From: an uncultured bacterium
Lineage (GTDB): Bacteria; Verrucomicrobiota; Lentisphaeria; Oligosphaerales; Oligosphaeraceae
Direction of reading: 5' to 3'
DNA: 33,409 bases
Assembly (NCBI GenBank): GCA_900548225.1
Contig: URJM01000018.1
Location: 1 to 33,409 of the forward strand
The position numbers and the translations under genes were made by a program. Shown here one piece after another: positions 1 through 7,888 of the stretch; the first letter of the stretch is position 1; each line of letters starts with the position of its first letter. Below the pieces are notes generated by a model, which had not been told where the DNA came from, made no database searches, and saw only the letters and a list, made by a program, of their open reading frames with translations.

Positions 1-124
1 AGGGTAGTGCTTGGCCACTATGCAGTGGGCTTCCAAAGTAGGGAGAAGGGAGGAGGGATAAGAGGGTAGTGCTTGGCCACTATGCAGTGGGCTTCCAAAG
101 TAGGGAGAAGGGAGGAGAAGGTAG
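1..124. repeat. Tandem 62-bp half-element, two copies
   Basis: The first 62 bases are repeated almost exactly from position 63, so the period is 62 bp. Each unit carries a purine-rich arm, then AGTGCTTGGCCACT and GCAGTGGGCTTCC, which contain the small palindrome CCACT-ATGC-AGTGG. The same half-unit occurs inverted at 26837-26898, also spaced 62 bp from its neighbour. The half-element therefore seems able to iterate by itself. Confidence 0.85.
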
Positions 125-369
125 GGAAAAGTGCGTGGCTGGCGCGCTTGAGCGCGCCTGTAAGGTAGGGAGAAGGGAGAAGAAATAAGAGGGTAGTGCG
201 TGGCTGGCGCGCTCGGGCGCGCCTCAACGGAAGCCCACTGCACAAAGTAGGGAGAAGGGAAAAGAAGGAAGGGAGAAGTGCTTGGCTGGCGCGCTCGTGC
301 GCGCCTCAACGGAAGCCCACTGCATAGTGACCACGCACTTCTCCCTCCTTTCTCCTCCCTACTCTCTAC
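1..369. repeat. Palindromic repeat cluster 1 (truncated at the window edge)
   Basis: No credible gene lies here; the stretch is built of related repeat units. Seen directly: three perfect 7-bp GC hairpins, GGCGCGC-loop-GCGCGCC, at 141-158 (loop TTGA), 206-223 (TCGG) and 288-305 (TCGT). They are separated by purine-rich arms of the GGGAGAAGGGAGGAG type. The segments AGTGCGTGG (or AGTGCTTGG) and GGAAGCCCACTGC recur, and their reverse complements also occur, so the cluster can fold into long imperfect hairpins. The right end is TCTCTAC at 363-369, the same terminus as at 2526-2532 and 26892-26898. The short open frames inside are repeat-encoded and probably not genes. The left end lies outside the window. 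Confidence 0.85.
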
Positions 370-392
370 TTTAAAATTATTTTTTATGCATT

Positions 393-421
393 TTACTTGC
401 ATGAAAAATATAAAATATTAT
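393..421 (+). promoter_or_regulatory. Probable promoter of the RloA/RloB-like module
   Basis: This is an AT-rich patch between the repeat cluster and the first gene. TTACTT (393-398) and TATTAT (416-421) are separated by 17 bases, a spacing suited to a sigma-70-type promoter. Transcription would start near 428, which argues against the in-frame TTG at 426 as the start codon and favours ATG 453. An imperfect inverted repeat, ATGCA...TGCAT (about 386-402), overlaps the -35 region and could be an operator. The call rests on pattern only. Confidence 0.5.
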
Positions 422-452
422 AGTCTTGGCAACCGCGAAGCAGGAGCATGCC

Positions 453-1757
453 ATGCTGATCTCACTCTCCATCCAAAATTGCCTCATTTACGATATCAGG
501 ACTGATTTTTCTCTTCAAGCAAACATGCAGGGCAGGCGTTTTCCCCAGAGCATTGCGCCTGCCGGGGGAGTCCATGTCGTCAAGTCAGCCATTGTCATCG
601 GCCCGAACAATTCCGGCAAGACCAACCTTGTCAGGATACTTTCCACGCTGAAGTCCATTATTCTCAACCTCCCTGCGGCCTTGGAGAAGAATCTATTCTC
701 CGATGACAACCTATGTAGTCTTGAAGTGGTTTTCTCAGCAGACGGACATGAATACCTGTATGCCGTCAGGTACGACACCTCCACTTCCGAATATCTCTTT
801 GAGCGTTTTGCAGAGGTACTGCGGGACAAATACGGCAACCGCAGGGAGAAGACCTGGTTGCTTCGCGACAGCATCGGCAACAGAAGCGATAGCGGGGACA
901 ACAAGCTGACGGAGATAATGGAACTGTCATCAAAGGGCAACCTGCTTATTCATGTCCTTGACACCTCCCGCTTCCCTGTGCTGAACAGAATCAAGCACCT
1001 GTTGACTACGTTCGCCAGTGCCATCGACGTCATCGACATGAACAACATTCCTCTGGAGAAGACCGTTGAGATGATGAAGGCGACTCCCGAGAAGCGCCGT
1101 ATGATTGCGGATTTCGTGAAAAGCGCGGATTTGTTCCTCAATGACTACAGGTATCTGAATGAAGACGAATTTGGGGTTGCAAATAACTCAGAGATGATGA
1201 GGAGGTTGTCCGACAGGAATGGCGTGCAGGAGGCATCCATTCGGCTTGGCGATGCATTCATGGACAAGCTGCACTTGGCGTCTGTTTACAAAGGTGTCCA
1301 GGTGCCCAGCATCCTTTTCGATTCCACGGGCACAAAGAAGATAGCCGCCTTGGCAAGCTATGTGCTGGAAGCATTGGAGCAGGGACGTATACTGGTGGTC
1401 GATGAACTGGATAATAGCCTGCATTTCAAGCTGACACGCGAAATCATAGCAATGTTCAACAATGAAATGAACAAGAAGGCGCAGCTGATTGCCACCGTGC
1501 ACGATGTGTCACTACTAGACTGCCGAACCCTCTTCAGAAAGGAGCAGATTTGGTTTTCGCACAAGGACAGGGAACATGCATACCTCTACTCGCTGGCGGA
1601 ATTCAGCGCTGGAGACGACGGCATCCGTGAGACCACTAATCTGGTCGAGAAGTATAAAAAAGGATTGCTGGGAGCGCTGCCGATGCCAGACTTGTTCAAT
1701 TCACTATATGATGCATGCAATATGTCTGGGTCTTCAGCCACAGAAATGGAGAACTAG
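453..1757 (+). CDS. AAA15-family ATPase, RloA-like (candidate antiphage ATPase)
   Basis: A 434-residue ABC/SMC-type ATPase of the AAA15/AAA21 group, the kind found as RloA and in two-gene defence systems. Seen in the protein: an opening typical of the family (MLISLSIQN), Walker A GPNNSGKT near residues 50-57, a signature-like STGTKK near 290-295, Walker B ILVVDELDNSLH near 313-324 and a switch histidine in ATVHD near 347. ATG 453 is preferred because AGGAG lies seven bases upstream; an in-frame TTG at 426 would add nine residues but falls at the predicted transcription start. The next gene begins three bases after the stop, so the two are probably cotranscribed and coupled. The module is AT-richer than its neighbours and sits between repeat elements, which suggests transfer. 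A defence role is inferred from family context; an OLD-like or PARIS AriA-like ATPase is the main alternative. Confidence 0.85.
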   Translation: MLISLSIQNCLIYDIRTDFSLQANMQGRRFPQSIAPAGGVHVVKSAIVIGPNNSGKTNLVRILSTLKSIILNLPAALEKNLFSDDNLCSLEVVFSADGHEYLYAVRYDTSTSEYLFERFAEVLRDKYGNRREKTWLLRDSIGNRSDSGDNKLTEIMELSSKGNLLIHVLDTSRFPVLNRIKHLLTTFASAIDVIDMNNIPLEKTVEMMKATPEKRRMIADFVKSADLFLNDYRYLNEDEFGVANNSEMMRRLSDRNGVQEASIRLGDAFMDKLHLASVYKGVQVPSILFDSTGTKKIAALASYVLEALEQGRILVVDELDNSLHFKLTREIIAMFNNEMNKKAQLIATVHDVSLLDCRTLFRKEQIWFSHKDREHAYLYSLAEFSAGDDGIRETTNLVEKYKKGLLGALPMPDLFNSLYDACNMSGSSATEMEN

Positions 1758-1760
1758 GCG

Positions 1761-2396
1761 ATGGCAAGACCTCCGTTGCTCCCAGCAAAACATAGTCTCT
1801 GCATCATCTGCGAAGGATATGAAGAGGAAATCTATGTCAGGCACCTGCTGGACAAGAAGCTCTGGAACAGCATTTACGACTTCACCGTCATCAACGCGAA
1901 GGGCGAAGGCAATATCCCCGCACGGTACCAGTTCCTGATAAACAAGGACGCATACGAGCTCGTGTTGGTTTTCTGTGACACCGACCGAAGCCCGTATGCG
2001 CAGTATCTCGGCATCAAGTCCAAAATCAATGCAATGCATGAAGCCGAGGATGCGGCGGGCAGGGTGGTCATCTACGCAAACCCATGCTCGATGCAGATTA
2101 TTCTACTCCACTTCGCAGTTGTATCTCTCAAAACACAGGGCAAGAAAACAAATGCCAGGCTGATTGAAAAGTTGACTGGGGTCGGTGGATACAAGGCAAA
2201 CCAGGAAGAACACATAAAGGCAATTTGCTCCAGAATCAACCGCAAGTCATACTTCAATATGAAGGAGCGCGTCGCAGATATCTGCGATTCCGACACATCC
2301 CCGGGGAGCTCAAATTTCATAGAGTTCCTGCGTTGTTTTGAATCAAATGATCCGGAATGGATTTTAGAAATACGTAACTATCTATATCCCAGTTAG
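1761..2396 (+). CDS. RloB-like protein, partner of the AAA15 ATPase
   Basis: A 211-residue protein matching the RloB family pattern. Seen: an N-terminal hydrophobic strand ending in CEGYEEE (Glu18, Glu21-23), FCDTDRSP with Asp73 and Asp75, and NPCSMQIILLHF near 107-118, which resembles the NPCFE-LLLHF motif of RloB proteins. The acidic pair after a CEG-type strand is TOPRIM-like, so a metal-dependent nuclease activity is plausible but inferred. GGAG lies nine bases before the ATG, and the gene starts three bases after the ATPase gene. Paired AAA15 ATPase plus RloB genes are known from restriction-modification neighbourhoods, and the related ATPase/TOPRIM pair of PARIS acts in antiphage defence. 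No restriction or methylase gene is present here, so the pair seems to stand alone. The 3' end is followed at once by a complete palindromic element. Confidence 0.75.
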   Translation: MARPPLLPAKHSLCIICEGYEEEIYVRHLLDKKLWNSIYDFTVINAKGEGNIPARYQFLINKDAYELVLVFCDTDRSPYAQYLGIKSKINAMHEAEDAAGRVVIYANPCSMQIILLHFAVVSLKTQGKKTNARLIEKLTGVGGYKANQEEHIKAICSRINRKSYFNMKERVADICDSDTSPGSSNFIEFLRCFESNDPEWILEIRNYLYPS

Positions 2397-2409
2397 ATAT
2401 GGTGTTATA

Positions 2410-2532
2410 GTAGAGAGAAGGGAAAAGAAATGAGAGGGTAGTGCGTGGCTGGCGCGCTTGGGCGCGCCTCAACGGAAGCCCACTGCATAGTGACCACGCA
2501 CTACCCTCTCCCTTCTTCTCCCTAATCTCTAC
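2410..2532. mobile_element. Complete 123-bp palindromic element (MITE-like or REP-like)
   Basis: The clearest single copy of the repeat family. It begins GTAGAGA and ends TCTCTAC. Purine-rich and pyrimidine-rich arms pair imperfectly over about 38 bp, including GGGTAGTGCGTGG against CCACGCACTACCC. The centre carries the hairpin GGCGCGC-TTGG-GCGCGCC (2451-2468), then GGAAGCCCACTGC. There is no open frame and no obvious target-site duplication. It lies between two convergent genes and its long hairpin could terminate both. The GTAG tetranucleotide beside a palindrome recalls REP sequences moved by RAYT/Y1 transposases, but no such enzyme is in the window; that link is inference. Confidence 0.75.
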
Positions 2533-3932
2533 TCCAGTATTTTCTCGTTCCACCCTTCGATTCTTTCGCCCTTGAGTCCTGTGGCGTATTCGAAGAACCT
2601 GATGGTATAGATCCAGTCCAGGTCAGTGACGTCGTGGATTCCGTATCTTTCGTAGTATGCGAGTCCGTCAGACATCAGGAGTTCCTGGATTTTTGGGTAT
2701 GTCTGTGAGGGGAGTGGTTTTTTCCCGAGGATTTCGTATGCCGGTTCTGCTCCCTTGACGGCGAGGAACTGTCCTGGCGGGTCTGCCCACTTGTCTTCAG
2801 TCGCGCTGGTGACCAGCATTGGCCTTGGTGCGGCCATGGCGATGAGGATATTCTGGTCGAAGGGGAGTTCTTCGGGGGTTGCGGCGAACTTCGAGCATTC
2901 TTCAGTGACCCACCATTCGAGGAAGTAGTCGATGCATTCGAGGGATTCGCCGTAGTTGTGCCTTGAGAGTGCGGCTCCGGCTGCTCCGGAGCAGTTGGAC
3001 GTTGCGCCGGCCCATTTCGGGTCGTTTGCGATTGTCCAGAGCGCGGTCTTTCCGAGTCTTGAGTGTCCGTGTGCCCAGATTCGTGCGGGGTCGATTTCGG
3101 GGAAGGTTTCCGCGAGTTCCCTGAGGATGGTGTATCCGTATGCCCATCCGCTGATGGCGGTGTACTGCCGTGCGTTGACTCCCAGTTCCTCCTCGTCATG
3201 GAAGAGTCGGAAGATGCTGTCCTTTCGTCCGAGGATGTTGTCCGGATAGAAGTCATATCTTGCGCATGTGACGACGGCGTATCCAGCGTCGGTCATCATC
3301 CTGTAGTCCCAGCGGTTCTTCTGGGACCCCCTTTCCGACTGCATTTCGGGCCATTTGGAGAGGGGGACATCCTGGTCGTCGGTGGTGGCGTGGTTTCCGG
3401 GGAAGCTCATTGCCACGATGCACGGGACTGGGTTCTTGCGTTTTGGGATGTGGCAGAGGACAACGATTTCGTGGCTCTTGCCGTCGTTGTGCAGAGTCAG
3501 CTTGACGATCCTCATGATTGCGGTGCCCTCGAAGACCTCCTTTTCAATGAGCACCTCGACGTCCCGGGATTGCGGCGGCGGCGGCAGTTCTCCGAAGAGA
3601 TACTTCTTCAGGTTTGCCATGTGGACTTCGCGCAGGGCGGGCCACTCGTCGGCGGAGGCGATGCGGACGCCTGTCTCGGGGTTGACGAGTGGGTCTGGGA
3701 CGGTGAAGTCGCCGCCTAGCGCCGGGTCGGTGTTTGCGTGTGAAATGACGTATGAGAGGTCCTTGCTGTATGCTTCCTGGTATGCGTCCAGGTTGCCGTC
3801 GGGACCGATCAGCGTGGACGGCCTGACCTTGGGCCATGGGAGGAATGGGCTCTTGTTCATTTTAGTGTCCTGGGGTTGTTGTGCGCAAAGAGTCGCGCAG
3901 AGTATGGGAGTGATAAGAAAGAGTATTGACAA
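2529..3932 (-). CDS. CE15-like esterase (glucuronoyl esterase family), probably secreted
   Basis: A 467-residue alpha/beta hydrolase resembling bacterial CE15 enzymes, which cleave glucuronoyl ester links between lignin and xylan. Seen: a hydrophobic signal-like N terminus ending near LCAQQ, the nucleophile motif GHSRLGK with Ser291 (CE15 has G-x-S-R-x-G-K), a Glu candidate in NYGESLE, and a C-terminal IHDVTDLDW with candidate catalytic His433. The frame opens with TTG 3932, which has a poor ribosome site and a stop codon just upstream. A perfect AAAGGAG (3957-3951) serves ATG 3942, which is out of frame by one base; dropping one C from CCC at 3936-3938 would give a normal signal peptide starting MRNLS. 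A single-base indel is therefore likely. The stop codon lies inside the terminal repeat of the adjoining element. It follows recD2 by about 60 bases on the same strand. Confidence 0.8.
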   Translation of the reverse strand: MSILFLITPILCATLCAQQPQDTKMNKSPFLPWPKVRPSTLIGPDGNLDAYQEAYSKDLSYVISHANTDPALGGDFTVPDPLVNPETGVRIASADEWPALREVHMANLKKYLFGELPPPPQSRDVEVLIEKEVFEGTAIMRIVKLTLHNDGKSHEIVVLCHIPKRKNPVPCIVAMSFPGNHATTDDQDVPLSKWPEMQSERGSQKNRWDYRMMTDAGYAVVTCARYDFYPDNILGRKDSIFRLFHDEEELGVNARQYTAISGWAYGYTILRELAETFPEIDPARIWAHGHSRLGKTALWTIANDPKWAGATSNCSGAAGAALSRHNYGESLECIDYFLEWWVTEECSKFAATPEELPFDQNILIAMAAPRPMLVTSATEDKWADPPGQFLAVKGAEPAYEILGKKPLPSQTYPKIQELLMSDGLAYYERYGIHDVTDLDWIYTIRFFEYATGLKGERIEGWNEKILE

Positions 3933-3995
3933 GTTCCCTCATGAGCTGGTCTCCTTTTTTGCGGGGATGTGCCCTTGGGGGTGTTTGATGGCATG

Positions 3996-6293
3996 TCAAA
4001 TGCCGTCGAACTCCTGCTGTCTGGGATGTCTTTCGCGCCGTGGGGGGACGCCCGGGTTCATGAGCCTCCATGCGAGCCTTGTCATTCGTGTCATGGGCGT
4101 GTTGTTCTGCACGGCGCGCCTGACTGCCTGTGAGGAACCTGTGAGGATGTAGAGCCTCTTTGCCCGCGTGATGGCTGTGTAGAGGAGGTTTCTCTGCAGC
4201 ATAACATAATGTTGCCCCAGCAGCGGAGTCACCACGACGGGGAATTCGCATCCCTGCGACTTGTGGATTGTGATTGCGTATGCATGGAGGAGTTCCTTGC
4301 AGTCGTTGGAGCGGTAGACCACGGTCTCGCTGTCGAATGCGACCCTGAAGGAGTGTTGTTCGCGGTCCACGGAGACGATACGACCCATGTCCCCGTTGAA
4401 GACCCTGTTGTCGTAGTTGTTCTTGATTTGCATGACCCTGTCCCCGAGCCTGAAGACCCTTGTCTCATCGCCTCCTGCGAGGGTGAGTTCGGGCTTTTCC
4501 GGGGATGGCGGGTTGAGGACCTCCTGGAGCCGGCGGTTCAGCGCAATCGTCCCGCACTCCCCTTTTCTCATGGGCGTCAGCACCTGTATGTCCTCCATTG
4601 GATTGTATCCGAAGAACTCAGGGATTCCCTTGGAGCAGAGCTTCACCAGGAAATCCTGGCATCCCAGCGGGTCGTCGTTCTCGTAGAAGTAGAACTCCCC
4701 CGTGGTGCCCTTTGGCGGATTGGCCAGGCTTGGGACATGCCCCTCGTTCACCTCGTGGGCGCTGGTGATGATCCGGCTGCCGCTTGCCTGGCGGTAGATG
4801 CGCCATAGCGAGACGACAGGGATTCTGCCGCATTCGATGAGGTCGTGGAGGACTGCGCCGGGGCCCACCGATGGCAGCTGGTCCTTGTCCCCCACCAGGA
4901 CAAGCCGCGCCTGGGGCGGCACTGCCGCCAGGAGGCTCTTTGCGAGGGGCAGGTCGAGCATGGACACCTCGTCCACCACCAGCAGGTCGCATTTCAGCGG
5001 GTTGTCCTGGTTGAACTCGAACCTCTTTGTCGCGAAGTCGAATTTCAGCATCCTGTGGATTGTGGCGGCGGAGGGGTCCTGCGCGGACTCCGCCAGGCGT
5101 TTTGCCGCGCGTCCAGTGGGTGCGGCCAGCTTCACCTCAAGCTTGTTCTCCTTCGCGATTTCCACGATGCGTCGGACGACGGTCGTCTTCCCGACGCCAG
5201 GGCCACCCGTGATGATTGAGACAGGTGCGGCGAGGGCGGTGCGCACGGCCAGGAGCTGTTCCTGGTTCAACTCGATTTCGCCGGGCAGCTGGGGACGGCT
5301 CTTCAACCTGTCGAACGGGGGGAAGCTGTTGAGAAGGTGTGCATTCAGGAGAGCCGCCAGGCTCCTCTCCTGGAACTCGTATTCCGGCAGGTAGCAAAGG
5401 GGCTCCTCCGAGTCCGGGAATATCATCGACGAGATGCTGTTGCAGGCGATAGCCTCCTGGTATCCCCTGTCGAGGGCCTCGTCCGAGAGCCTCAGGAGCA
5501 CCTGCGTGTCGGCCAGGAGTCTGGATTTGGGCAGGAATACATTGCCCTCCTGGGAGGCCATCAGCAGCGTGTGGGCAAGCCCCGCCGCGACACGTATCTG
5601 CGCCTCTGGGTCGATTCCAAGCCTGCCGGCGAGCTTGTCGCAGGTGAGGAAGCCGATTCCCTCTATGTCCTTGCCAAGCCGGTATGGATTGGCCGTGACC
5701 ACCTGCTCCACGCTGTATCCCTTGTAGAATGCGACGATTTCGTGGGCCTTCCTGTAGGAGATTCCTATTCCGAGCAGGAATGTGACGTCCTCGCGGGAGG
5801 CGGCCTCCTCCTTCCATGCCTCGATGATCCTGGCGAGCCGGTTCCGTCCGATTCCCGTGACCTCCAGCAATTTCTCCGGGGTCTTGTCGATTACCTCGAG
5901 AGTCCCTTCGCCGAAGCGGTCCACAATGGCCTCGGCGGTGACATCGCTGACTCCCGGCAGGACGGCGGCCAGGTACTTGCGGATTCCCGCGAGGCTCCTG
6001 GGCATGAGGAATCGGGACGTGGCGACCTGGAATTGGCGTCCGAAGCGCGGGTGGTCGACCCACTGGCCGCTGGCGCACAGCTCGACTCCCGGCATGACGC
6101 CGGAGAGGCTGCCCGCCAGCATCGCCTCCCCCTTGCCGTCGGCGCGCTTAAGCACAACCACGCCGTACCCGTTCTCGGGGTTCGAGAAGACCGAGCGCAG
6201 GACTTCGCCTGTCAACTCGTTCTCCTCGGGCAGGGGCAGCAACTGCTGTTCCTGCGGAATGCGCATGCTTTTGTCTCGGCGTCTGAAGGGCAT
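3996..6293 (-). CDS. RecD2-type ATP-dependent DNA helicase
   Basis: A 765-residue superfamily 1B helicase of the RecD2/YrrC type, a 5'-to-3' helicase that acts in repair without RecBC. Seen: an N-terminal OB-like region (ENGYGVVVLK), helix-hairpin-helix stretches including GVSDVTAEAIV and GIGRNRLARII, Walker A GGPGVGKTT at 363-371, Walker B VVDEVSMLD near 439-447, GDKDQLPSVGPG, a late HAYAITIHKSQG motif near 670-681 and a C-terminal YTAITRAK. The long N-terminal region before the motor separates RecD2 from RecD. The frame stays open to 6395, but ATG 6293 has GGAG four bases upstream and lies downstream of a TATAAT box on this strand; ATG 6266 is the other option. No recB or recC gene is in view. 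It is divergent from pfk. Confidence 0.9.
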   Translation of the reverse strand: MPFRRRDKSMRIPQEQQLLPLPEENELTGEVLRSVFSNPENGYGVVVLKRADGKGEAMLAGSLSGVMPGVELCASGQWVDHPRFGRQFQVATSRFLMPRSLAGIRKYLAAVLPGVSDVTAEAIVDRFGEGTLEVIDKTPEKLLEVTGIGRNRLARIIEAWKEEAASREDVTFLLGIGISYRKAHEIVAFYKGYSVEQVVTANPYRLGKDIEGIGFLTCDKLAGRLGIDPEAQIRVAAGLAHTLLMASQEGNVFLPKSRLLADTQVLLRLSDEALDRGYQEAIACNSISSMIFPDSEEPLCYLPEYEFQERSLAALLNAHLLNSFPPFDRLKSRPQLPGEIELNQEQLLAVRTALAAPVSIITGGPGVGKTTVVRRIVEIAKENKLEVKLAAPTGRAAKRLAESAQDPSAATIHRMLKFDFATKRFEFNQDNPLKCDLLVVDEVSMLDLPLAKSLLAAVPPQARLVLVGDKDQLPSVGPGAVLHDLIECGRIPVVSLWRIYRQASGSRIITSAHEVNEGHVPSLANPPKGTTGEFYFYENDDPLGCQDFLVKLCSKGIPEFFGYNPMEDIQVLTPMRKGECGTIALNRRLQEVLNPPSPEKPELTLAGGDETRVFRLGDRVMQIKNNYDNRVFNGDMGRIVSVDREQHSFRVAFDSETVVYRSNDCKELLHAYAITIHKSQGCEFPVVVTPLLGQHYVMLQRNLLYTAITRAKRLYILTGSSQAVRRAVQNNTPMTRMTRLAWRLMNPGVPPRRERHPRQQEFDGI

Positions 6294-6381
6294 TATGCTC
6301 CAAATGGTCCCCTGGGCGGAGACATGGGCTGCAAGGTGTGCTTTCCCGCGCGTCTTTTCCTGCGCTGTCGGGGTTTTTCGT

Positions 6382-6387
6382 ATTATA
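6382..6387 (-). promoter_or_regulatory. Possible -10 box for recD2, perhaps shared divergently with pfk
   Basis: On the minus strand these bases read TATAAT, a consensus -10 hexamer about 89 bases before the preferred recD2 start. No good -35 hexamer is seen. On the plus strand the overlapping TATTATAGT (6381-6389) could serve pfk, with a leader of about 67 bases. Similar TTATAGT strings occur at 418-424 and 15354-15360, also just before genes. Confidence 0.4.
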
Positions 6388-6459
6388 GTTTGCACCGTCC
6401 GCTCTGGTGTGGCGCAGGGAGGATTTTTCCGCTCTCTTCACTATTCTATCCATTTGCCC

Positions 6460-7824
6460 ATGCTTCCTCAGAACATCGATGTCGATCTGAACGAACTGCC
6501 GACCCTGGACTTCTCCATCCAGAGGCTGGGCAGCCCGACGCTTGTCTCCCCCCTGAAGGATGCCACCTTCGTGGACGACTCGGAGCGAATCTGCTACTGC
6601 GCCGACGTCGCAAGAAACCAGCTCTTCCTCAAGGAACACCGGATGATGCCGTCGTTCCTGGCGGCCGGCCCAAGGCGGCAGATCTTCCACGACCCGTCCT
6701 GGACCCGTGTCGGCATCGTCACCTGCGGCGGCCTCTGCCCCGGCCTCAACGACGTCATCAAGGGGCTTGTCAACACCCTGTGGTATATCTACGGGGTCGA
6801 CAACATCTTCGGCATCAAATACGGCTACCAGGGGTTGAATCCCGCGTACAAGCTCAGCCCCGTTGTGTTGAACCCCGACGTGGTGGACGACATCCACTCC
6901 GAGGGCGGCACAATCCTCGGCTCCTCCCGGGGGCTCCAGCCCACCGAGGAGATCGTCAAGACCCTCGACCGCCTGAACATCAACATCCTCTTCACAATCG
7001 GCGGCGACGGCACCCAGCGCGGCGCCCATGAGATTGCGATGGAGTGCAAGAAGCGCCGTGTCGAATGCAGCGTCGTCGGCATTCCGAAGACCATCGACAA
7101 CGACCTGAACTTCATGGACAAGACCTTTGGCTTCGAGACTGCGGTCCAGGCCGCGGCGAAGATTCTGAGCTGCGCCCACAACGAGGCGAAGGGCGCCCAC
7201 AACGGCCTTGGCCTGGTGAGGCTCATGGGGCGCGACTCCGGGTTCATCGCGGCATACGCTTCGCTGGCGAATTCGGTCGCCAACTTCTGCCTGATCCCCG
7301 AGGTGCCCATCCGCCTTGAAGGCAAGGGCGGTCTCCTGGAGGCGATGGAAATCCGCATGGCAAGGAAGCAGCACGCCGTCATGGTTGTCGCGGAGGGTGC
7401 GGGGCAGGACCTCCTCAACGGACAGCGCATGGTCGACAAGTCCGGCAACGTCCTCCACAGCGACATCGGCCTCTTCCTCAAGGAGCGCATGATCGAGCAT
7501 TTTGGCAAGAAGAATCTCGACATTACGGTAAAGTACTTCGATCCGAGCTATGAAATCAGGAGCCGCGCCGCAAATTCCAGCGACTCGATCTTCTGCCTGC
7601 ACCTGGCGCAGCATGCTGTCCATGCCGCGATGGCCGGCATGACCGACCTGGTCGTCGCAAACTGGCATGGCTACTTCACATACGTCCCCATCGCAATGGC
7701 GACGCGGGCGCGCCGGAAGGTCGACCCCTTCGGACAGCTCTGGCAGAGCGTCCTTCTGACGACGCGCCAGGCGAAGCTGATGGACGGACAGTGCGGACCG
7801 GACTCGAAGGCGACTGGGTACTAG
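6460..7824 (+). CDS. 6-phosphofructokinase, long TP0108-like type (probably ATP-dependent)
   Basis: A 454-residue phosphofructokinase that phosphorylates fructose 6-phosphate to fructose 1,6-bisphosphate in glycolysis. Seen: GIVTCGGLCPGLNDVI near 88-103, GGDGTQRGA beginning at Gly181, PKTIDNDL at 209-216 with the catalytic Asp213, and GRDSGFIAAYA. It is longer than the roughly 320-residue E. coli enzyme, like the TP0108, Entamoeba and trypanosome group. Gly184 in GGDG is the ATP-type residue (PPi enzymes carry GGDD), while Lys210 is shared with PPi enzymes; this mix is known from trypanosomal ATP-dependent enzymes, so ATP is the likelier donor. ATG 6460 lacks a Shine-Dalgarno sequence, and the long N-terminal extension of the open frame over recD2 is not real. 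It stands alone between divergent recD2 and the pilT operon. Confidence 0.9.
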   Translation: MLPQNIDVDLNELPTLDFSIQRLGSPTLVSPLKDATFVDDSERICYCADVARNQLFLKEHRMMPSFLAAGPRRQIFHDPSWTRVGIVTCGGLCPGLNDVIKGLVNTLWYIYGVDNIFGIKYGYQGLNPAYKLSPVVLNPDVVDDIHSEGGTILGSSRGLQPTEEIVKTLDRLNINILFTIGGDGTQRGAHEIAMECKKRRVECSVVGIPKTIDNDLNFMDKTFGFETAVQAAAKILSCAHNEAKGAHNGLGLVRLMGRDSGFIAAYASLANSVANFCLIPEVPIRLEGKGGLLEAMEIRMARKQHAVMVVAEGAGQDLLNGQRMVDKSGNVLHSDIGLFLKERMIEHFGKKNLDITVKYFDPSYEIRSRAANSSDSIFCLHLAQHAVHAAMAGMTDLVVANWHGYFTYVPIAMATRARRKVDPFGQLWQSVLLTTRQAKLMDGQCGPDSKATGY

Positions 7825-7888
7825 CCCGCCGGAATCATTCACGCAATCACACCACCTGTAATAACAAGCCCAATCAAAGGAAGAATCA

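Noticed and set aside
426..452. TTG start for the RloA-like protein
   Set aside because: It lies at the predicted transcription start; ATG 453 has AGGAG at good distance and gives the usual family N terminus.
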